DNA of 64,000 nucleotides from Fontibacillus panacisegetis (GCF_900102215.1 NZ_FNBG01000007.1:62001-126000), one strand, 5' to 3'; positions 34,497 to 44,842 are shown, counted from the first letter of the stretch. The notes: generated by a model not told the origin, from the sequence alone. A program made the numbers and translations.

Positions 34497-34513
34497 ATAC
34501 CGACCGTTGGTAT
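34497..34513. promoter_or_regulatory. TetR operator candidate
   Basis: ATACCGACCGTTGGTAT, with ATACC/GGTAT arms around a near-symmetric centre, just upstream of the TetR gene. Similar ATACCNACNGTNGGTAT-type words serve several AcrR-group repressors. Confidence 0.65.
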
Positions 34514-34554
34514 CTATATTAGTTAAATAACTACCTCATGTCAATTTCAGAGCT

Positions 34555-35730
34555 TCATTTTTTTGATATAGATGTATATCCCGTCTTCTCCACTAATTCC
34601 TGACCCTGAGGGGATAATATCCATTCAATCAATTGATCTACATTCGGATTCGGATGATCATCATTTCTTGTAACCGCATAAAACTCTGCAGCCAGTGGAT
34701 ATTCACCGCTACTGATTGTGTTGCGATTTGGCGCTACTCCATCGACCTCAAGCAATCGAATATTCCCGTTCTGAACCATTTCGGTGGCAAAATACAAGAA
34801 TGAGAATCCAAGCGCATTTTTATAATTCCGATAATCTGCCGTTTGTTCGATAATTCCTCCCATGCCTGAGACGACATCCTTAAGTGGAGGTGACATTAAC
34901 GTTTTTCCATTCATTACTTTTTGCAGCATCGTCTGACTGCCACTACCTTCTGGACGCTGAAATGGACGGATTTTTTCCTTGTTGCCACCAACTTCGTCCC
35001 AATTTGTAATTTTTCCTGAATAGATGTTCTGAATTTGCTCAGTGGTTATCCCTTTAACCGGATTCTCAGCATTCACAAAAAACACGAAGGCCTCGCGTCC
35101 GATCGGAGTCAGCTTCAATTCAACGCCCTTTTGTTCTGCCTCTTCAAGCTGTCTGGCGGAAGGCCCCGCAACAAAAATCACATCCACTTTACCTGTCATC
35201 AGATTGGTATATGCTTCGGGCGTTGTATTTACCATGACTTCACTGTCGTATGGATCATATCTTTTCCCTGGATACACAGCCTGTGCAAAAGCTGAGTATA
35301 ACGGATATAATGCTGTCGCTCCATCAAGCCTTGGAAGATCGGCCTCAAGAGATAAATTTGAAGGCTCATCAAGTGCAGCGATTTTTACATTTTTTTGAAA
35401 AGGTTCGTATTCACTAACATCAACACCTTGCTCACTTACGGTCGAAATGCTATTATGATACGCTCTATTAATCTCGTAACCAGTAACAATAAGCCCCGCA
35501 ATAAGCAGCAATACGAGTAAAGACATATTGATGATCCGAGGTCTGAGGGGGATGAATAATCGTACTATAAGATAGAGGATCAATGTGATCGAAATTGTAG
35601 CGATAAGTGGGACATAAAACTTGTCACCACCCATTAATGAGACGTATATCATCACAAAAAATCCGAAAAAAACAATGCAAGGAATCAAAGCTATACAGAT
35701 AAGTAATTTAGGCCACCAGTTTCCGTTCAT
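34555..35730 (-). CDS. PstS-like phosphate-binding domain fused to membrane helices
   Basis: A 391-residue protein. Three membrane helices occupy about residues 8-95. A periplasmic phosphate-binding fold follows, with DGATALYPLYSAFA (the PstS phosphate loop), an IYSGKITNWDEVGG segment and PEGSGSQT. PstS is usually a free lipoprotein; here the domain is tied to a small membrane module and no pst permease genes lie nearby, which suggests sensing or scavenging. GGAGG lies 7 bases before ATG 35730; an in-frame ATG 21 bp upstream lacks such a site. Confidence 0.8.
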   Translation of the reverse strand: MNGNWWPKLLICIALIPCIVFFGFFVMIYVSLMGGDKFYVPLIATISITLILYLIVRLFIPLRPRIINMSLLVLLLIAGLIVTGYEINRAYHNSISTVSEQGVDVSEYEPFQKNVKIAALDEPSNLSLEADLPRLDGATALYPLYSAFAQAVYPGKRYDPYDSEVMVNTTPEAYTNLMTGKVDVIFVAGPSARQLEEAEQKGVELKLTPIGREAFVFFVNAENPVKGITTEQIQNIYSGKITNWDEVGGNKEKIRPFQRPEGSGSQTMLQKVMNGKTLMSPPLKDVVSGMGGIIEQTADYRNYKNALGFSFLYFATEMVQNGNIRLLEVDGVAPNRNTISSGEYPLAAEFYAVTRNDDHPNPNVDQLIEWILSPQGQELVEKTGYTSISKK

Positions 35731-35791
35731 ACCCAAACCTCCAAAATTCATATATCTCTAGTATAAAATTCATTAAAAATATTTGGAAGGC

Positions 35792-35834
35792 AAAAAAACC
35801 GTCCCAATGAATTTGATCATCGGAACGGCTTTTA
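35792..35834 (-). terminator. terminator of htpG
   Basis: On the minus strand GCCGTTCC pairs imperfectly with GGGACGG, followed by seven T, about 25 bp after the htpG stop. Confidence 0.65.
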
Positions 35835-35855
35835 ATTGGGAAAACAATTTCCTTA

Positions 35856-37736
35856 TTAAACCATCACTTTGCAAATATTGTTTGTAAACTCTACAGGGTC
35901 CTGAATTGGCAAGCCTTCAATCAAGAGTGCTTGATTGTAGAGCAGGTTGGTGAACAGATCTAGCTTCTCTTTATCGTTCGCATAGGCGTCTTTCAGCGAT
36001 TGGAACACCTCATGCTGTACGTTGATTTCAAGAACTTTTTCTGCTTTGACTTCCTGGCCGCTAGGCATAGCATTTAACACCTTTTCCATCTCAATCGTTA
36101 CTTCACCCTCTGTAGAGAGGCATACCGGATGAGATTTCAAGCGTTTAGAAGCTTTTACCTTGACTACTTTGCCAGACAAAAGTGAGCTCAAATGCTCAAA
36201 CAGTTCTTTATTGTCGTTCTCTTCATTTTTAGCTTCTTCATCTTTTTCGTCCGGCTCAATACCAAGGTCGCCGCTGGATACGTTTTTGAATTCTTTTTCC
36301 TTATAATTCAGTATCATTTTGATTGCGAATTCATCGATATCATCAGTGAAGTACAGAATTTCAAAGCCTTTATCTGCGACAAGCTCACATTGAGGAAGTT
36401 TTTCCAGACGTTCTACTGATTCACCAGCCGCATAGTAAATATACTTTTGATCCTCTGGCATTCTAGATACGTATTCATCCAGCGATACAAGCTTTTTCTC
36501 TTTGGAAGAAGTGAACAGGAGAAGATCCTGAAGCACGTCCTTATTCATTCCGTAATCATTGTATACGCCAAACTTCAATTGACGGCCAAAGGATTCATAG
36601 AAATTCTCGTATTTCTCACGATCATCCTTCAGTAAGGATTGAAGCTGACTCTTGATTTTGCTTTGAATATTTTTGGCAATCAGCTTCAATTGACGGTCGT
36701 GCTGCAGCAATTCCCGGGAAATGTTCAGCGACAAATCCTCGGAATCCACCATACCTTTAACGAAGCTAAAATAATCTGGCAGCAAATCTCCACACTTGTC
36801 CATAATTAACACGCCGTTGGAGTACAGCTCAAGCCCTTTTTCATATTCCTTCGTGTAATAATCAAACGGCGTCTTCTCAGGAATGAACAGAATCGCGTTA
36901 TATACAACTGCACCGTCGGCTTTAATGTGAATGTGGGAAATCGGTTTATCAAAACCGTAGCGCTTCTCCATGTAGAAGTTGTGGTAGTCCTCATCTGTCA
37001 GCTCACTTTTGTTCTTGCGCCAGATTGGAACCATGCTGTTAACGGTTTGCTCTTCTTTGTATTCCTCAAACTCACCTTCAGCGTCCTCTTTAGGACGATG
37101 TCCGGTAACATCCATTTTGATAGGGTATCTAATAAAATCAGAATATTTCTTGATGATCGACTTCAAGCGGTATTCTTCCAAATACTCGTCGTAGCTATCA
37201 TCTTCTGTATTTTCTTTAATGGTCAAAATAATTTCCGTACCTACAGTTTCTTTATCAGCTGGTTCAATACTGTAGCCGTCTGCTCCAGTTGATTCCCATT
37301 TATATGCTTCGTCACTGCCCAACGCACGGCTAAGTACGGTAACCTTGTCAGCAACCATAAATGCAGAATAGAAGCCTACACCAAATTGGCCGATAATGTT
37401 ATGTCCATCTTTCGCTTCGTTTTCGTTCTTGAAGGCAAATGAACCGCTATTCGCGATAATACCCAGATTGTTCTCCAGATCTTCTTTCGTCATCCCGATC
37501 CCTGTATCGGTAATAGTCAAAGCACGGTTCTCTTTATCGATGGTCAATTTAATGAAATAGTCATCTTTGTTGAATACCAACCCATCATCGGTCAGAGCCT
37601 TGTAGTATATTTTATCGATAGCATCACTTGAATTCGAGATTAGTTCTCTAAGGAAAATTTCCCGCTGTGTGTAGATAGAGTTGATCATCATTTCCAGAAG
37701 TCTTTTCGATTCTGCTTTAAATTGTTGTTTAGCCAT
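35856..37736 (-). CDS. htpG: molecular chaperone HtpG (Hsp90)
   Basis: Hsp90 of 626 residues. The N-terminal ATPase has [21 protein letters not shown] and [15 protein letters not shown]; the middle domain has the [15 protein letters not shown]-type segment (here with Met), and the C-terminal domain dimerises. It refolds and holds client proteins in the cytoplasm using ATP. GGAAGGAG lies upstream of the ATG. A perfect CIRCE element 38-64 bp upstream implies HrcA control. Confidence 0.96.
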   Translation of the reverse strand: MAKQQFKAESKRLLEMMINSIYTQREIFLRELISNSSDAIDKIYYKALTDDGLVFNKDDYFIKLTIDKENRALTITDTGIGMTKEDLENNLGIIANSGSFAFKNENEAKDGHNIIGQFGVGFYSAFMVADKVTVLSRALGSDEAYKWESTGADGYSIEPADKETVGTEIILTIKENTEDDSYDEYLEEYRLKSIIKKYSDFIRYPIKMDVTGHRPKEDAEGEFEEYKEEQTVNSMVPIWRKNKSELTDEDYHNFYMEKRYGFDKPISHIHIKADGAVVYNAILFIPEKTPFDYYTKEYEKGLELYSNGVLIMDKCGDLLPDYFSFVKGMVDSEDLSLNISRELLQHDRQLKLIAKNIQSKIKSQLQSLLKDDREKYENFYESFGRQLKFGVYNDYGMNKDVLQDLLLFTSSKEKKLVSLDEYVSRMPEDQKYIYYAAGESVERLEKLPQCELVADKGFEILYFTDDIDEFAIKMILNYKEKEFKNVSSGDLGIEPDEKDEEAKNEENDNKELFEHLSSLLSGKVVKVKASKRLKSHPVCLSTEGEVTIEMEKVLNAMPSGQEVKAEKVLEINVQHEVFQSLKDAYANDKEKLDLFTNLLYNQALLIEGLPIQDPVEFTNNICKVMV

Positions 37737-37773
37737 TACTAATTTAATCTCCTTCCTCTATAGAACGATTTTG

Positions 37774-37800
37774 TTAGCACTCTCATACAAAGAGTGCTAA
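37774..37800. promoter_or_regulatory. CIRCE element (HrcA operator)
   Basis: TTAGCACTC, nine bases, GAGTGCTAA: a perfect match to the heat-shock operator bound by HrcA, 38 bp upstream of htpG. Confidence 0.95.
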
Positions 37801-37856
37801 CTCATAGTTTTATCTTACAAATTCTGTTTTTCGATGTCAACATCTATCTCGAAACC

Positions 37857-38540
37857 TTAGATCAATCTCTGGCTTGTGATACGCTCTCTTAATGTATTAC
37901 CGACCTTACTCTTCATCCGTACCACTGTTTCATGAACATCTTTCGCTTCGGTAATCGCTGAGATCACAGCCACGCCATCTGCTCCGGCTTTAATCACTTC
38001 AGCGGCACGCTCCTCCGTTATCCCGCCAATACCGACCAGTGGCACATGTATTCCATTCTCACGCAGCTCGCACAAAATCGCAGTCCCTTGTACCTCATGT
38101 GCATCGTCCTTGGAATGTGTTGGATAGATAGGGCCAATTCCAAGATAATCAGCTCCCTGTTGCATAGCAAATCTGGCCTCACTTACCGTATGTGCGGACA
38201 CACCGAGGATGCGGTCACCGATTTTAGCTCGAACTGCTTCAGCATTTTCATCATCCTGTCCGATATGGACTCCATCCGCATCGATTTCCAGAGCCAAATC
38301 CACATCATCATTGATGATAAACGGTACTCCTTCCGCTCGACATAACGCTTGAATTTGAAGAGCTAGTCTTAAAAGTTCTGTCCCTTGGAGTGCATCAGCA
38401 CCCTTTTCACGGAATTGCACAAGAGTTACTCCTCCAGAAAGAGCAGCTTTAACTATCGTAATCGGGTCAGATGCTTTACAATTTACGCTGCCTACGACTA
38501 GATACATCTGCAGATAATGTCTGATTTGATCTTGATTCAT
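37857..38540 (-). CDS. thiE: thiamine phosphate synthase
   Basis: ThiE joins hydroxymethylpyrimidine diphosphate and thiazole phosphate into thiamine phosphate. About 227 residues, a TIM barrel with VQFREKGAD, FIINDDVDLALEIDADGVHIGQ-type phosphate and Mg motifs (shown by INDDVDLA and DGVHIGQDD), and LGIGPIYPT. An in-frame ATG lies upstream, but the ATG at 38540 overlaps the thiD stop as ATGA, which suits coupled translation. Last gene of the thi operon. Confidence 0.94.
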   Translation of the reverse strand: MNQDQIRHYLQMYLVVGSVNCKASDPITIVKAALSGGVTLVQFREKGADALQGTELLRLALQIQALCRAEGVPFIINDDVDLALEIDADGVHIGQDDENAEAVRAKIGDRILGVSAHTVSEARFAMQQGADYLGIGPIYPTHSKDDAHEVQGTAILCELRENGIHVPLVGIGGITEERAAEVIKAGADGVAVISAITEAKDVHETVVRMKSKVGNTLRERITSQRLI

Positions 38541-39409
38541 CGCACAATCTCTAATCTGCGGCGGTACGCCCAATGATTCGTTGGCCCATGTCCTCCACCT
38601 ATGCCCAAGCTATCTTCTATAGCAAATTGAATGTAGGTTCTGGCCATCTTAATAGATTCTTCCGCTGACATTCCTTTCGCCAGACCAGCAGTAATCGCTG
38701 AGGAAAAGGTGCAGCCAGTGCCGTGCGTATGAACAGTGTGTATTCTTGTATGCGCAAATTCAGTAAACGAACGCCCGTCATATACCAGATCAACAACCTC
38801 CTCTTGATCCTCAGCAGCATGACCACCCTTAATAACAACCATAGAGGGCCCGAAATCCATAAGATGCCTGGCAGCCTCACGTATATCGGTCATCGAGTTG
38901 ATCTGAAGTCCAGTCAATACCTCTGCTTCCGGAATGTTCGGTGTTACTATACGAGCTAATGGCAGCAAGCTTGATGTGATTGCCTCTACCGCCTCAGATT
39001 GCAGCAGCTTAGCCCCGCCTTTAGCCACCATTACGGGATCAACTACAACCTGTCTCCATCCAAAATGTGAAATGCGATCCGCGACAGCTCTGATAATCTC
39101 CGCACTAAATAACATTCCTGTCTTCAATGCATCAAGTCCAAGGTCGCCGCCTATGGCATCGATCTGTTGAACAACCGCATCGACCGTGAGAGGATATACC
39201 CCATGAACGCCTAATGTATTTTGCGCAGTGACAGCCGTAATGGCAGACATTCCGAAGACGTCCAGTTCTTGAAAAGTTTTAATATCAGCTTGAATCCCCG
39301 CGCCACCGCCGCTATCTGATCCAGCAATCGTTAACGCTCTAGGAACATTCTGATTCTGATTTGCATCCGTCACTTGATTCATTAAAGTCTCTGAAGCTTC
39401 TCCTTTCAT
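38537..39409 (-). CDS. thiD: hydroxymethylpyrimidine (phosphate) kinase
   Basis: ThiD of 290 residues phosphorylates hydroxymethylpyrimidine twice. Motifs include ALTIAGSDSGGGAGIQAD, VVDPVMVAKGG, VTPNIPEAEVLTG and HTHGTGCTFSSAI with the catalytic Cys/anion hole. An N-terminal extension of about 20 residues precedes the fold; a later ATG (codon 10) also has AAAGGAG upstream. It starts 3 bp after the thiM stop. Confidence 0.94.
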   Translation of the reverse strand: MKGEASETLMNQVTDANQNQNVPRALTIAGSDSGGGAGIQADIKTFQELDVFGMSAITAVTAQNTLGVHGVYPLTVDAVVQQIDAIGGDLGLDALKTGMLFSAEIIRAVADRISHFGWRQVVVDPVMVAKGGAKLLQSEAVEAITSSLLPLARIVTPNIPEAEVLTGLQINSMTDIREAARHLMDFGPSMVVIKGGHAAEDQEEVVDLVYDGRSFTEFAHTRIHTVHTHGTGCTFSSAITAGLAKGMSAEESIKMARTYIQFAIEDSLGIGGGHGPTNHWAYRRRLEIVR

Positions 39410-39411
39410 TA

Positions 39412-40257
39412 TTACACTTCCTCTACTTTTCTAGTAACGAATTCTTTAACAGCCGCATGTCCTTTAAGCGAATGAGGATGCAGCTTAGCCAATTCATCTA
39501 GAAAAGCAATCTGAAAGCTTCCCGGTCCAACCTCGGCCGTTCGTTCTGCCGCTCGTGAAGCTGCCGCTCCATAAAACGCTAACCCCGCTGTTCCTGCTTG
39601 TAAAATATCGTCCTCTATTGCTGCAAAAGCGCCCAACACCGACGTAAGCAAGCACCCTGTTCCGGTCACCTGAGTGAGAAGTGCATCCCCACCGCTAATG
39701 ATTCGATAACTATCTCCATCGGTAATGATATCTTCTTTGCCGGTAATTACGATTACTGTTCCTAATTCTCGAGAGACTCGAATAGCCAATTCAATATTCG
39801 CTGCAGCATCACTGCCTGATTCTCCAACGTCTACGCCTTTGATTTCACGCGCCTCGCCTACCAAATGTGCAATTTCCGACGCATTTCCGCGCACAAGTGA
39901 TACCTTTACCTCTCGTAAAATTTTCAGCGCTGAATCCGTTCGAAACTGTGTTGCTCCCGCCCCCACCGGGTCGAGCAGCACTGGTACACCATGCCTATTG
40001 GCCGATAAGCCAGCTATGATCATCGCTTCCACTTGCTCGCTAGACAAAGTGCCAATATTCAGCACAACGGCTCCAGCAATTTTGGCCATGTCTGCCACTT
40101 CTTCAGGAGCATAAGCCATCACAGGTGAAGCACCTAAAGCATACAATCCATTCGCTGTAAAATTCGTAACCACAACATTCGTTATATTATGAACCAATGG
40201 CTTCAGCTTCTGCACCTTAACTAACAAACCAGACAATTCATGATCAGCAATACTCAT
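39412..40257 (-). CDS. thiM: hydroxyethylthiazole kinase
   Basis: ThiM of 281 residues salvages thiazole by phosphorylation. It opens with [28 protein letters not shown] (hallmark parts PLVHNITN and GASPVM), and has [16 protein letters not shown] and [15 protein letters not shown] with the catalytic Cys. Second gene of the operon. Confidence 0.94.
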   Translation of the reverse strand: MSIADHELSGLLVKVQKLKPLVHNITNVVVTNFTANGLYALGASPVMAYAPEEVADMAKIAGAVVLNIGTLSSEQVEAMIIAGLSANRHGVPVLLDPVGAGATQFRTDSALKILREVKVSLVRGNASEIAHLVGEAREIKGVDVGESGSDAAANIELAIRVSRELGTVIVITGKEDIITDGDSYRIISGGDALLTQVTGTGCLLTSVLGAFAAIEDDILQAGTAGLAFYGAAASRAAERTAEVGPGSFQIAFLDELAKLHPHSLKGHAAVKEFVTRKVEEV

Positions 40258-40276
40258 TCTATTCTTCCTCTCTTTT

Positions 40277-40966
40277 TTATATATTCATAGTCACAGGAAC
40301 AGGCCACTCCTCCAGCTTATAAGCCATATCCCAAAACATATATTCAAGCTGGCAGCTCAGCATAAAATGCTCTCTCATCCTGGCAAGCTCCTCATCCGTC
40401 GATTTCAAAGCCCATTCATCCAGTCGGTTGCAAAATTTGGACGTCACTCCATCAGCATGGCTGCCATAAAAATGAATCCACTCATAGAATGGATGACGTT
40501 CAGTAGGTTTAACCTCGTCTAGCAATCTTTGGCCAATATCCAAATAAGTCCAAGGACAAGGCAGCAGCACCGCCATAATCTCTCCGAGACTTCCTTCATG
40601 TGCAACGGTCAGCATATGACGAATATAGTGGTGCGCTGATGGAGATAACGGATAACCCTGAAGCTGCTCATAGCTTACACCTGCCATCCTGCAAAAATTG
40701 TTATGCGGATGAATCTCACTGTGCAAAATAAACTGGATCTGCTCGTTAAATACTTCTATTTCCTCTCTAGTACTACTTTTAGAAATCGCTATCCCATAAA
40801 TTCGCATGTAAGCATTCAAATATTCAAAATCCTGCTTCACATAATGTATGAGCTGCTCCTTTTTCAAATTCCCCTCGGCTATCCCGCGTACAAAAGGATG
40901 ATCATAAATCGCTTCAAAAATATAGTTTCCTTGCTGACGAAGCTCCTGAGAAAAACTCAATTTCAT
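40277..40966 (-). CDS. tenA: aminopyrimidine aminohydrolase / thiaminase II
   Basis: TenA of 229 residues releases hydroxymethylpyrimidine from damaged thiamine. The catalytic Cys lies in [17 protein letters not shown] and FYGS-D segments also fit. First gene of tenA-thiM-thiD-thiE, directly behind the TPP riboswitch, so the operon is a salvage set. Confidence 0.93.
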   Translation of the reverse strand: MKLSFSQELRQQGNYIFEAIYDHPFVRGIAEGNLKKEQLIHYVKQDFEYLNAYMRIYGIAISKSSTREEIEVFNEQIQFILHSEIHPHNNFCRMAGVSYEQLQGYPLSPSAHHYIRHMLTVAHEGSLGEIMAVLLPCPWTYLDIGQRLLDEVKPTERHPFYEWIHFYGSHADGVTSKFCNRLDEWALKSTDEELARMREHFMLSCQLEYMFWDMAYKLEEWPVPVTMNI

Positions 40967-41035
40967 CCACCTCCACAGTTTTAAGTAATGGGAGGAAGTC
41001 CCTGGTTAAGGAGTGTTCCGATACCAAGGTAAAGC

Positions 41036-41067
41036 AAAAAAAGCCACCCCAGATCGGGAGCGGCTTC
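41036..41067 (-). terminator. riboswitch-controlled terminator
   Basis: On the minus strand AAGCCGCTCCC pairs with GGGGTGGCTT (one bulge), followed by seven T. It lies between the TPP aptamer and tenA and should form when TPP is bound. Confidence 0.75.
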
Positions 41068-41112
41068 ATAGTGATCTGCACCATTACATCGGATGCGCAG
41101 CGTCATTATTCC

Positions 41113-41207
41113 GTGCTCCACTTTCCTACGCTAGTGCGAACTAGATCAGGTTCAAAGGGTCCAAGATATACTCTTGTCTCAGCCGCTAACGGCTCCCCTA
41201 GTGGACT
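41113..41207 (-). ncRNA. TPP riboswitch (thi box)
   Basis: On the minus strand the conserved blocks appear in order: GGGGAGCC, CTGAGA, ACCCTTTGAACCTGATCTAG and a GCGTAGGAAAGTGG end. It precedes the thiamine salvage operon with a terminator between, an off-switch layout. Confidence 0.95.
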
Positions 41208-41271
41208 TCCTATTCATTTATAAATAATGTATCGAGATTTACAGTAGATGTCAAACATGATTCATGTCTCA

Positions 41272-42429
41272 TTACATTGCATTCGTAATAATTTGAATAA
41301 CCTCTTCTAATTTAGGTCGACGAGGATTCGTTACTGCAGTCGCGTCTTTCATCGCGTTTTTCGCGAGTGTCTCAATATCCTCTTCCTTCGCGCCCATTGC
41401 CTTGAATCCGCCCGAAACCCCCAGATCCGAAGACAATCTTACGATCGCATCAATTGCCAGCTCCGCCGCATCACGAGTGCTAAGACCATACGTATTTTCA
41501 CCAAGAAATTCAGCAATCTCTGCGTAGCGCTTCGTACGTGCAATCAAGTTAAAGCGGCATACATGCGGCAGTAATAGCGCATTACACAATCCATGCGGCA
41601 AATTGTAAAAACCGCCAAACTGATGCGCAATAGCATGCACATAGCCGAGGTTCGCGTTATTAAACGCCATTCCGGCAAGAAACTGCGCATATACCATTTG
41701 TTCGCGTGCTTCCATATCCTCACCGTTGGCAACAGCACGCGGCAAAAACTCAGGGATAATCTTCATTGCCTGAATCGCGCAAGCATCCGTAATCGGTGTT
41801 GCCGCTGTGGACACATAGGATTCAATGGAATGAGTCAAAGCATCGAGACCAGTTGCTGCTGTAAGAAATGGCGGCATTTTGACCATAAGTACCGGATCAT
41901 TAATGGAAAGCAGAGGAGTTACGTGCTTATCGACAATCGCCATTTTAACCTTGCGCGAAGTATCCGTAATAATCGTAAACCTTGTCATTTCACTCGCAGT
42001 TCCTGCTGTAGTGTTGATTGCGACTAACGGAACAATCGGATTTTGCGACTGATCCACACCCTCATAGTCGTGTATTTTCCCTCCGTTGGCCGCAACTAGT
42101 GCTATACCTTTAGCAGCATCATGGGCACTTCCCCCACCTAAGGATACGATGGAATCACATTTTGAATCGTTGTATACCTTTAATCCTTCTTCTACATTCT
42201 GATCTGTAGGGTTTGGCTGAGCTTTCGGAAAAATCTCTACTTGCAGTCCGGCTTCACGAATAATGGATGCGATTTCCTCGGATAGCCCGAGCTTGTGAAG
42301 TCCCTCGTCTGTGACAATAAGCGGTTTCTTACAGCCAATACCGACAAGACGAGGCCCAACCTCTTTTACTTTGCCTTGTCCAAACAAGTTAACCGATGGC
42401 ATGAAAAATTCGCTGGTATGATTTGTCAT
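41272..42429 (-). CDS. iron-containing alcohol dehydrogenase (type III)
   Basis: A 385-residue type III dehydrogenase. The nucleotide site has SLGGGSAHDAAKG; metal ligands lie in DALTHSIESY, HAIAHQFGG and NLPHGLCNA. Relatives reduce aldehydes or oxidise alcohols and diols with NAD(H). The open frame extends 31 codons upstream, but AGGAGG lies 5 bases before ATG 42429. A single gene; which alcohol is unknown. Confidence 0.92.
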   Translation of the reverse strand: MTNHTSEFFMPSVNLFGQGKVKEVGPRLVGIGCKKPLIVTDEGLHKLGLSEEIASIIREAGLQVEIFPKAQPNPTDQNVEEGLKVYNDSKCDSIVSLGGGSAHDAAKGIALVAANGGKIHDYEGVDQSQNPIVPLVAINTTAGTASEMTRFTIITDTSRKVKMAIVDKHVTPLLSINDPVLMVKMPPFLTAATGLDALTHSIESYVSTAATPITDACAIQAMKIIPEFLPRAVANGEDMEAREQMVYAQFLAGMAFNNANLGYVHAIAHQFGGFYNLPHGLCNALLLPHVCRFNLIARTKRYAEIAEFLGENTYGLSTRDAAELAIDAIVRLSSDLGVSGGFKAMGAKEEDIETLAKNAMKDATAVTNPRRPKLEEVIQIITNAM

Positions 42430-42638
42430 GGTGTCCTCCTGAAAATGTACATGATCATGCTGCAAATTGTCTAACCTATTCAAATCAGCATTATTGTGCC
42501 CGTAGTAAGTTATTTTACGCACAAGTTTCTAGAGTAAACCTCATCAAACCGTACGTCCGACTGTCTAACAATTTTTTAAACAATATCCATTTGAGGCATG
42601 AAAATAAATTCGCTGTATATTTCTTTTTATGCATAAAA

Positions 42639-42697
42639 ATGCTCCCCCTGTAGTAACAGGTTTTTGTTATTTCGCCTGTCTACCGTATGGGGAGCAT
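42639..42697 (-). terminator. terminator of the pilus operon
   Basis: On the minus strand ATGCTCCCC pairs with GGGGAGCAT, an inner CCTGT/ACAGG stem lies between, and T-run follows, right after pilO. Confidence 0.8.
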
Positions 42698-42698
42698 A

Positions 42699-43340
42699 TC
42701 AATTGTGTTCTTCATCCGATGTTTTAGGCAAAATGGGTTTCTCCAGAATAGGCTCATAGCTTGGATCAAAAAAGGCGACAAAAGACAAATCTACGACGGC
42801 GTCACCATAAGTTTCACCTTTCTTTAAATTAAACGAAGAAACAAAGATCAGCCTTGGAAGTTTTTCAAGTCGGTCAACCCATTCAATTACATCAGTAACT
42901 TTACCATCTACCGTAAGATTTACAACCATTTCCTTTACTCCATTATCAGATGTTCCGTTAGTTTCAGCATTAGTTTGACTGCTTGATTCATCTTGTAGTT
43001 CTATTTCTGATTTCTCCTGAAAGCCAATTGACCCGTTCTTAACTGAAACATTTGTTAACTTATTAATCACATCCAATTGAAATATCAACTGCTCTGTATT
43101 ATCCCAAAGTGGAACTGCGGCTTGAACCACTCTTTCATCAATATTATACTTCTTTGACATCTTTTCATCCAACACGCTCTGTAAGGTTTCAATCTGGGTA
43201 TTCACTCGATTCTTCTCAGCTTTGAGATCAGACAACTGCTGATGGGAAGGCAAATACACCCAAACATACATAATAATCAATAAAAGAAAAGCGGTACTCG
43301 TAATCAAAAGGAGCACTGAGCGATTATGCATGTTTCTCAT
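42699..43340 (-). CDS. pilO: PilO-like pilus assembly protein
   Basis: About 213 residues. An N-terminal helix (about 9-28) is followed by a coiled region (residues 35-65), a Ser/Asn-rich linker and an alpha/beta fold (VVNLTVDGKVTDVIEWVDRLEKL parts), the PilO layout. It partners PilN in the inner-membrane alignment complex of type IV pili. GAGGGGGA lies 7 bases before ATG 43340, inside the end of the pilMN gene (17-bp overlap). Confidence 0.8.
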   Translation of the reverse strand: MRNMHNRSVLLLITSTAFLLLIIMYVWVYLPSHQQLSDLKAEKNRVNTQIETLQSVLDEKMSKKYNIDERVVQAAVPLWDNTEQLIFQLDVINKLTNVSVKNGSIGFQEKSEIELQDESSSQTNAETNGTSDNGVKEMVVNLTVDGKVTDVIEWVDRLEKLPRLIFVSSFNLKKGETYGDAVVDLSFVAFFDPSYEPILEKPILPKTSDEEHN

Positions 43341-44826
43341 CTGCAAATTCCCCCTCTTTCTGCCCTTTATCATTCAGATCATTTTTCCATTGAATTTTAT
43401 ACGTTCCAATCCATTTTTTACTCTCATTTACTGTATCGGGTGTAAAAGATTCAAGCTTTACGTCTTTTACAAAAGATATTTTCCTCAGTTCGATCAAAAA
43501 CTCTGCAATTTCATGAAATTCATGAAAGCTAACTTGTACTTTTAATGAATCCGTTTCCTTTAACAGATAAGTATACTCTATCGATGTTAGGTTTGAGGTT
43601 TCAAGCTCCTCACTTATCGGTAGCCGTGAATCAAGCTGCCACCAAACATCTTTTGCAGACATTTTGTTTTTATTGACAAATTCAATAAATTCTGTAGGGT
43701 CCGTGTACTCATCCTTACTCAACTCGCTAATCTGAAGCTCTAAACCGGAAGCAGTCTCACTTAAAGCTGCAAGCTCGGATTCGTGATCTTTGATATCACT
43801 TTGATTCATCATATATAAGGTTAAAATAACGCCCAGACACATTATCCAGCCCAGCCCAATAACAACAAAAGTTAAAGGTATACTTGTCTTAATTGGTGTT
43901 GATTCTGGAAGTAAATTTACACTTTTACTTCCTCGTTCCCTAATAGCCAATCCGAAAGGTACGATATAATCTATTGCATCGAAATCGAATACATCCACCT
44001 TGATGTCTGGTTGCTCCGTGCGAAACTCGGATACAAGATTCTCTCGACCTCGCCGTTCGCCGGAAACTACAACCTTGGTAATACGTGATTCGCCATTACG
44101 AATGCTATATTGGTAGAAATTCAGGAGTCTCGATAGCTCAGCATTAATACTTCCGACTAATTCGGGAGTAAATTCTTTCTCAACAACCTCCTGATGCGAG
44201 TATTCATTAAGCACTCTCATAAAAACAGGTAGATCATTGTGAAAAAGATATACTTCTGTACTTTCTTTATCCAAATGCAGCAGCATCGTATCCTCAAGCG
44301 GTTCATTCAAGACTTCTTGAATCGTTCTCGCCAATGCCATGGAAGATAATTCAGCGGTTTTGACTTTAAGCCCAACGTCATTAAGTAATTCATTACACTG
44401 TTCTATCCAATTATGACGTGATGCATATACGAGGACCTCCGTCGAATCCTCAGTTGAAGTTGCAGCTAAATAATCATATACCGGATCAGCAAAAGGAAGA
44501 TGCAGCGTTGTCTCAACTTCGAGATCTACTAATTGATCTAATTCTCGTGCATTAACCGTTCCCACTTGGAGCTTGCGAATAATAATATGTGAGGTTGGCA
44601 TCGATAAAGTGACTGCCATTCCATAGATTTTCTCACTTTTAACCCATGCTTTTAGCTGTTTCCTTAGCTCATCAGAAAAGTGGAATTTTTCACCATCTGT
44701 AACAGCCTCTTCAAATGGAAAAAAACCGTATTTTTCTACTTCCCATTCCTTTTTTTTCTTCACCGTTACATAACGGATTCCACTTGGGTCTATCGTTAAG
44801 CCCATATGTCTATTGACAGCCAACAT
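43324..44826 (-). CDS. PilM-PilN fusion protein
   Basis: A 500-residue protein that seems to join two usual proteins. Residues 1-300 look like PilM, an actin-like ATPase fold (MGLTIDPSGIRYV, LEVETTLHLPF, TKVVVSGERRG). After SVNLLPEST, a PilN signature, come a membrane helix (about 316-338), a coil and a PilN-like periplasmic domain. In most species PilM binds the N-terminal tail of PilN, so a fusion would make that contact permanent. PilO overlaps its end. Confidence 0.82.
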   Translation of the reverse strand: MLAVNRHMGLTIDPSGIRYVTVKKKKEWEVEKYGFFPFEEAVTDGEKFHFSDELRKQLKAWVKSEKIYGMAVTLSMPTSHIIIRKLQVGTVNARELDQLVDLEVETTLHLPFADPVYDYLAATSTEDSTEVLVYASRHNWIEQCNELLNDVGLKVKTAELSSMALARTIQEVLNEPLEDTMLLHLDKESTEVYLFHNDLPVFMRVLNEYSHQEVVEKEFTPELVGSINAELSRLLNFYQYSIRNGESRITKVVVSGERRGRENLVSEFRTEQPDIKVDVFDFDAIDYIVPFGLAIRERGSKSVNLLPESTPIKTSIPLTFVVIGLGWIMCLGVILTLYMMNQSDIKDHESELAALSETASGLELQISELSKDEYTDPTEFIEFVNKNKMSAKDVWWQLDSRLPISEELETSNLTSIEYTYLLKETDSLKVQVSFHEFHEIAEFLIELRKISFVKDVKLESFTPDTVNESKKWIGTYKIQWKNDLNDKGQKEGEFADEKHA

Positions 44827-44842
44827 AATCCATCACATCCCG

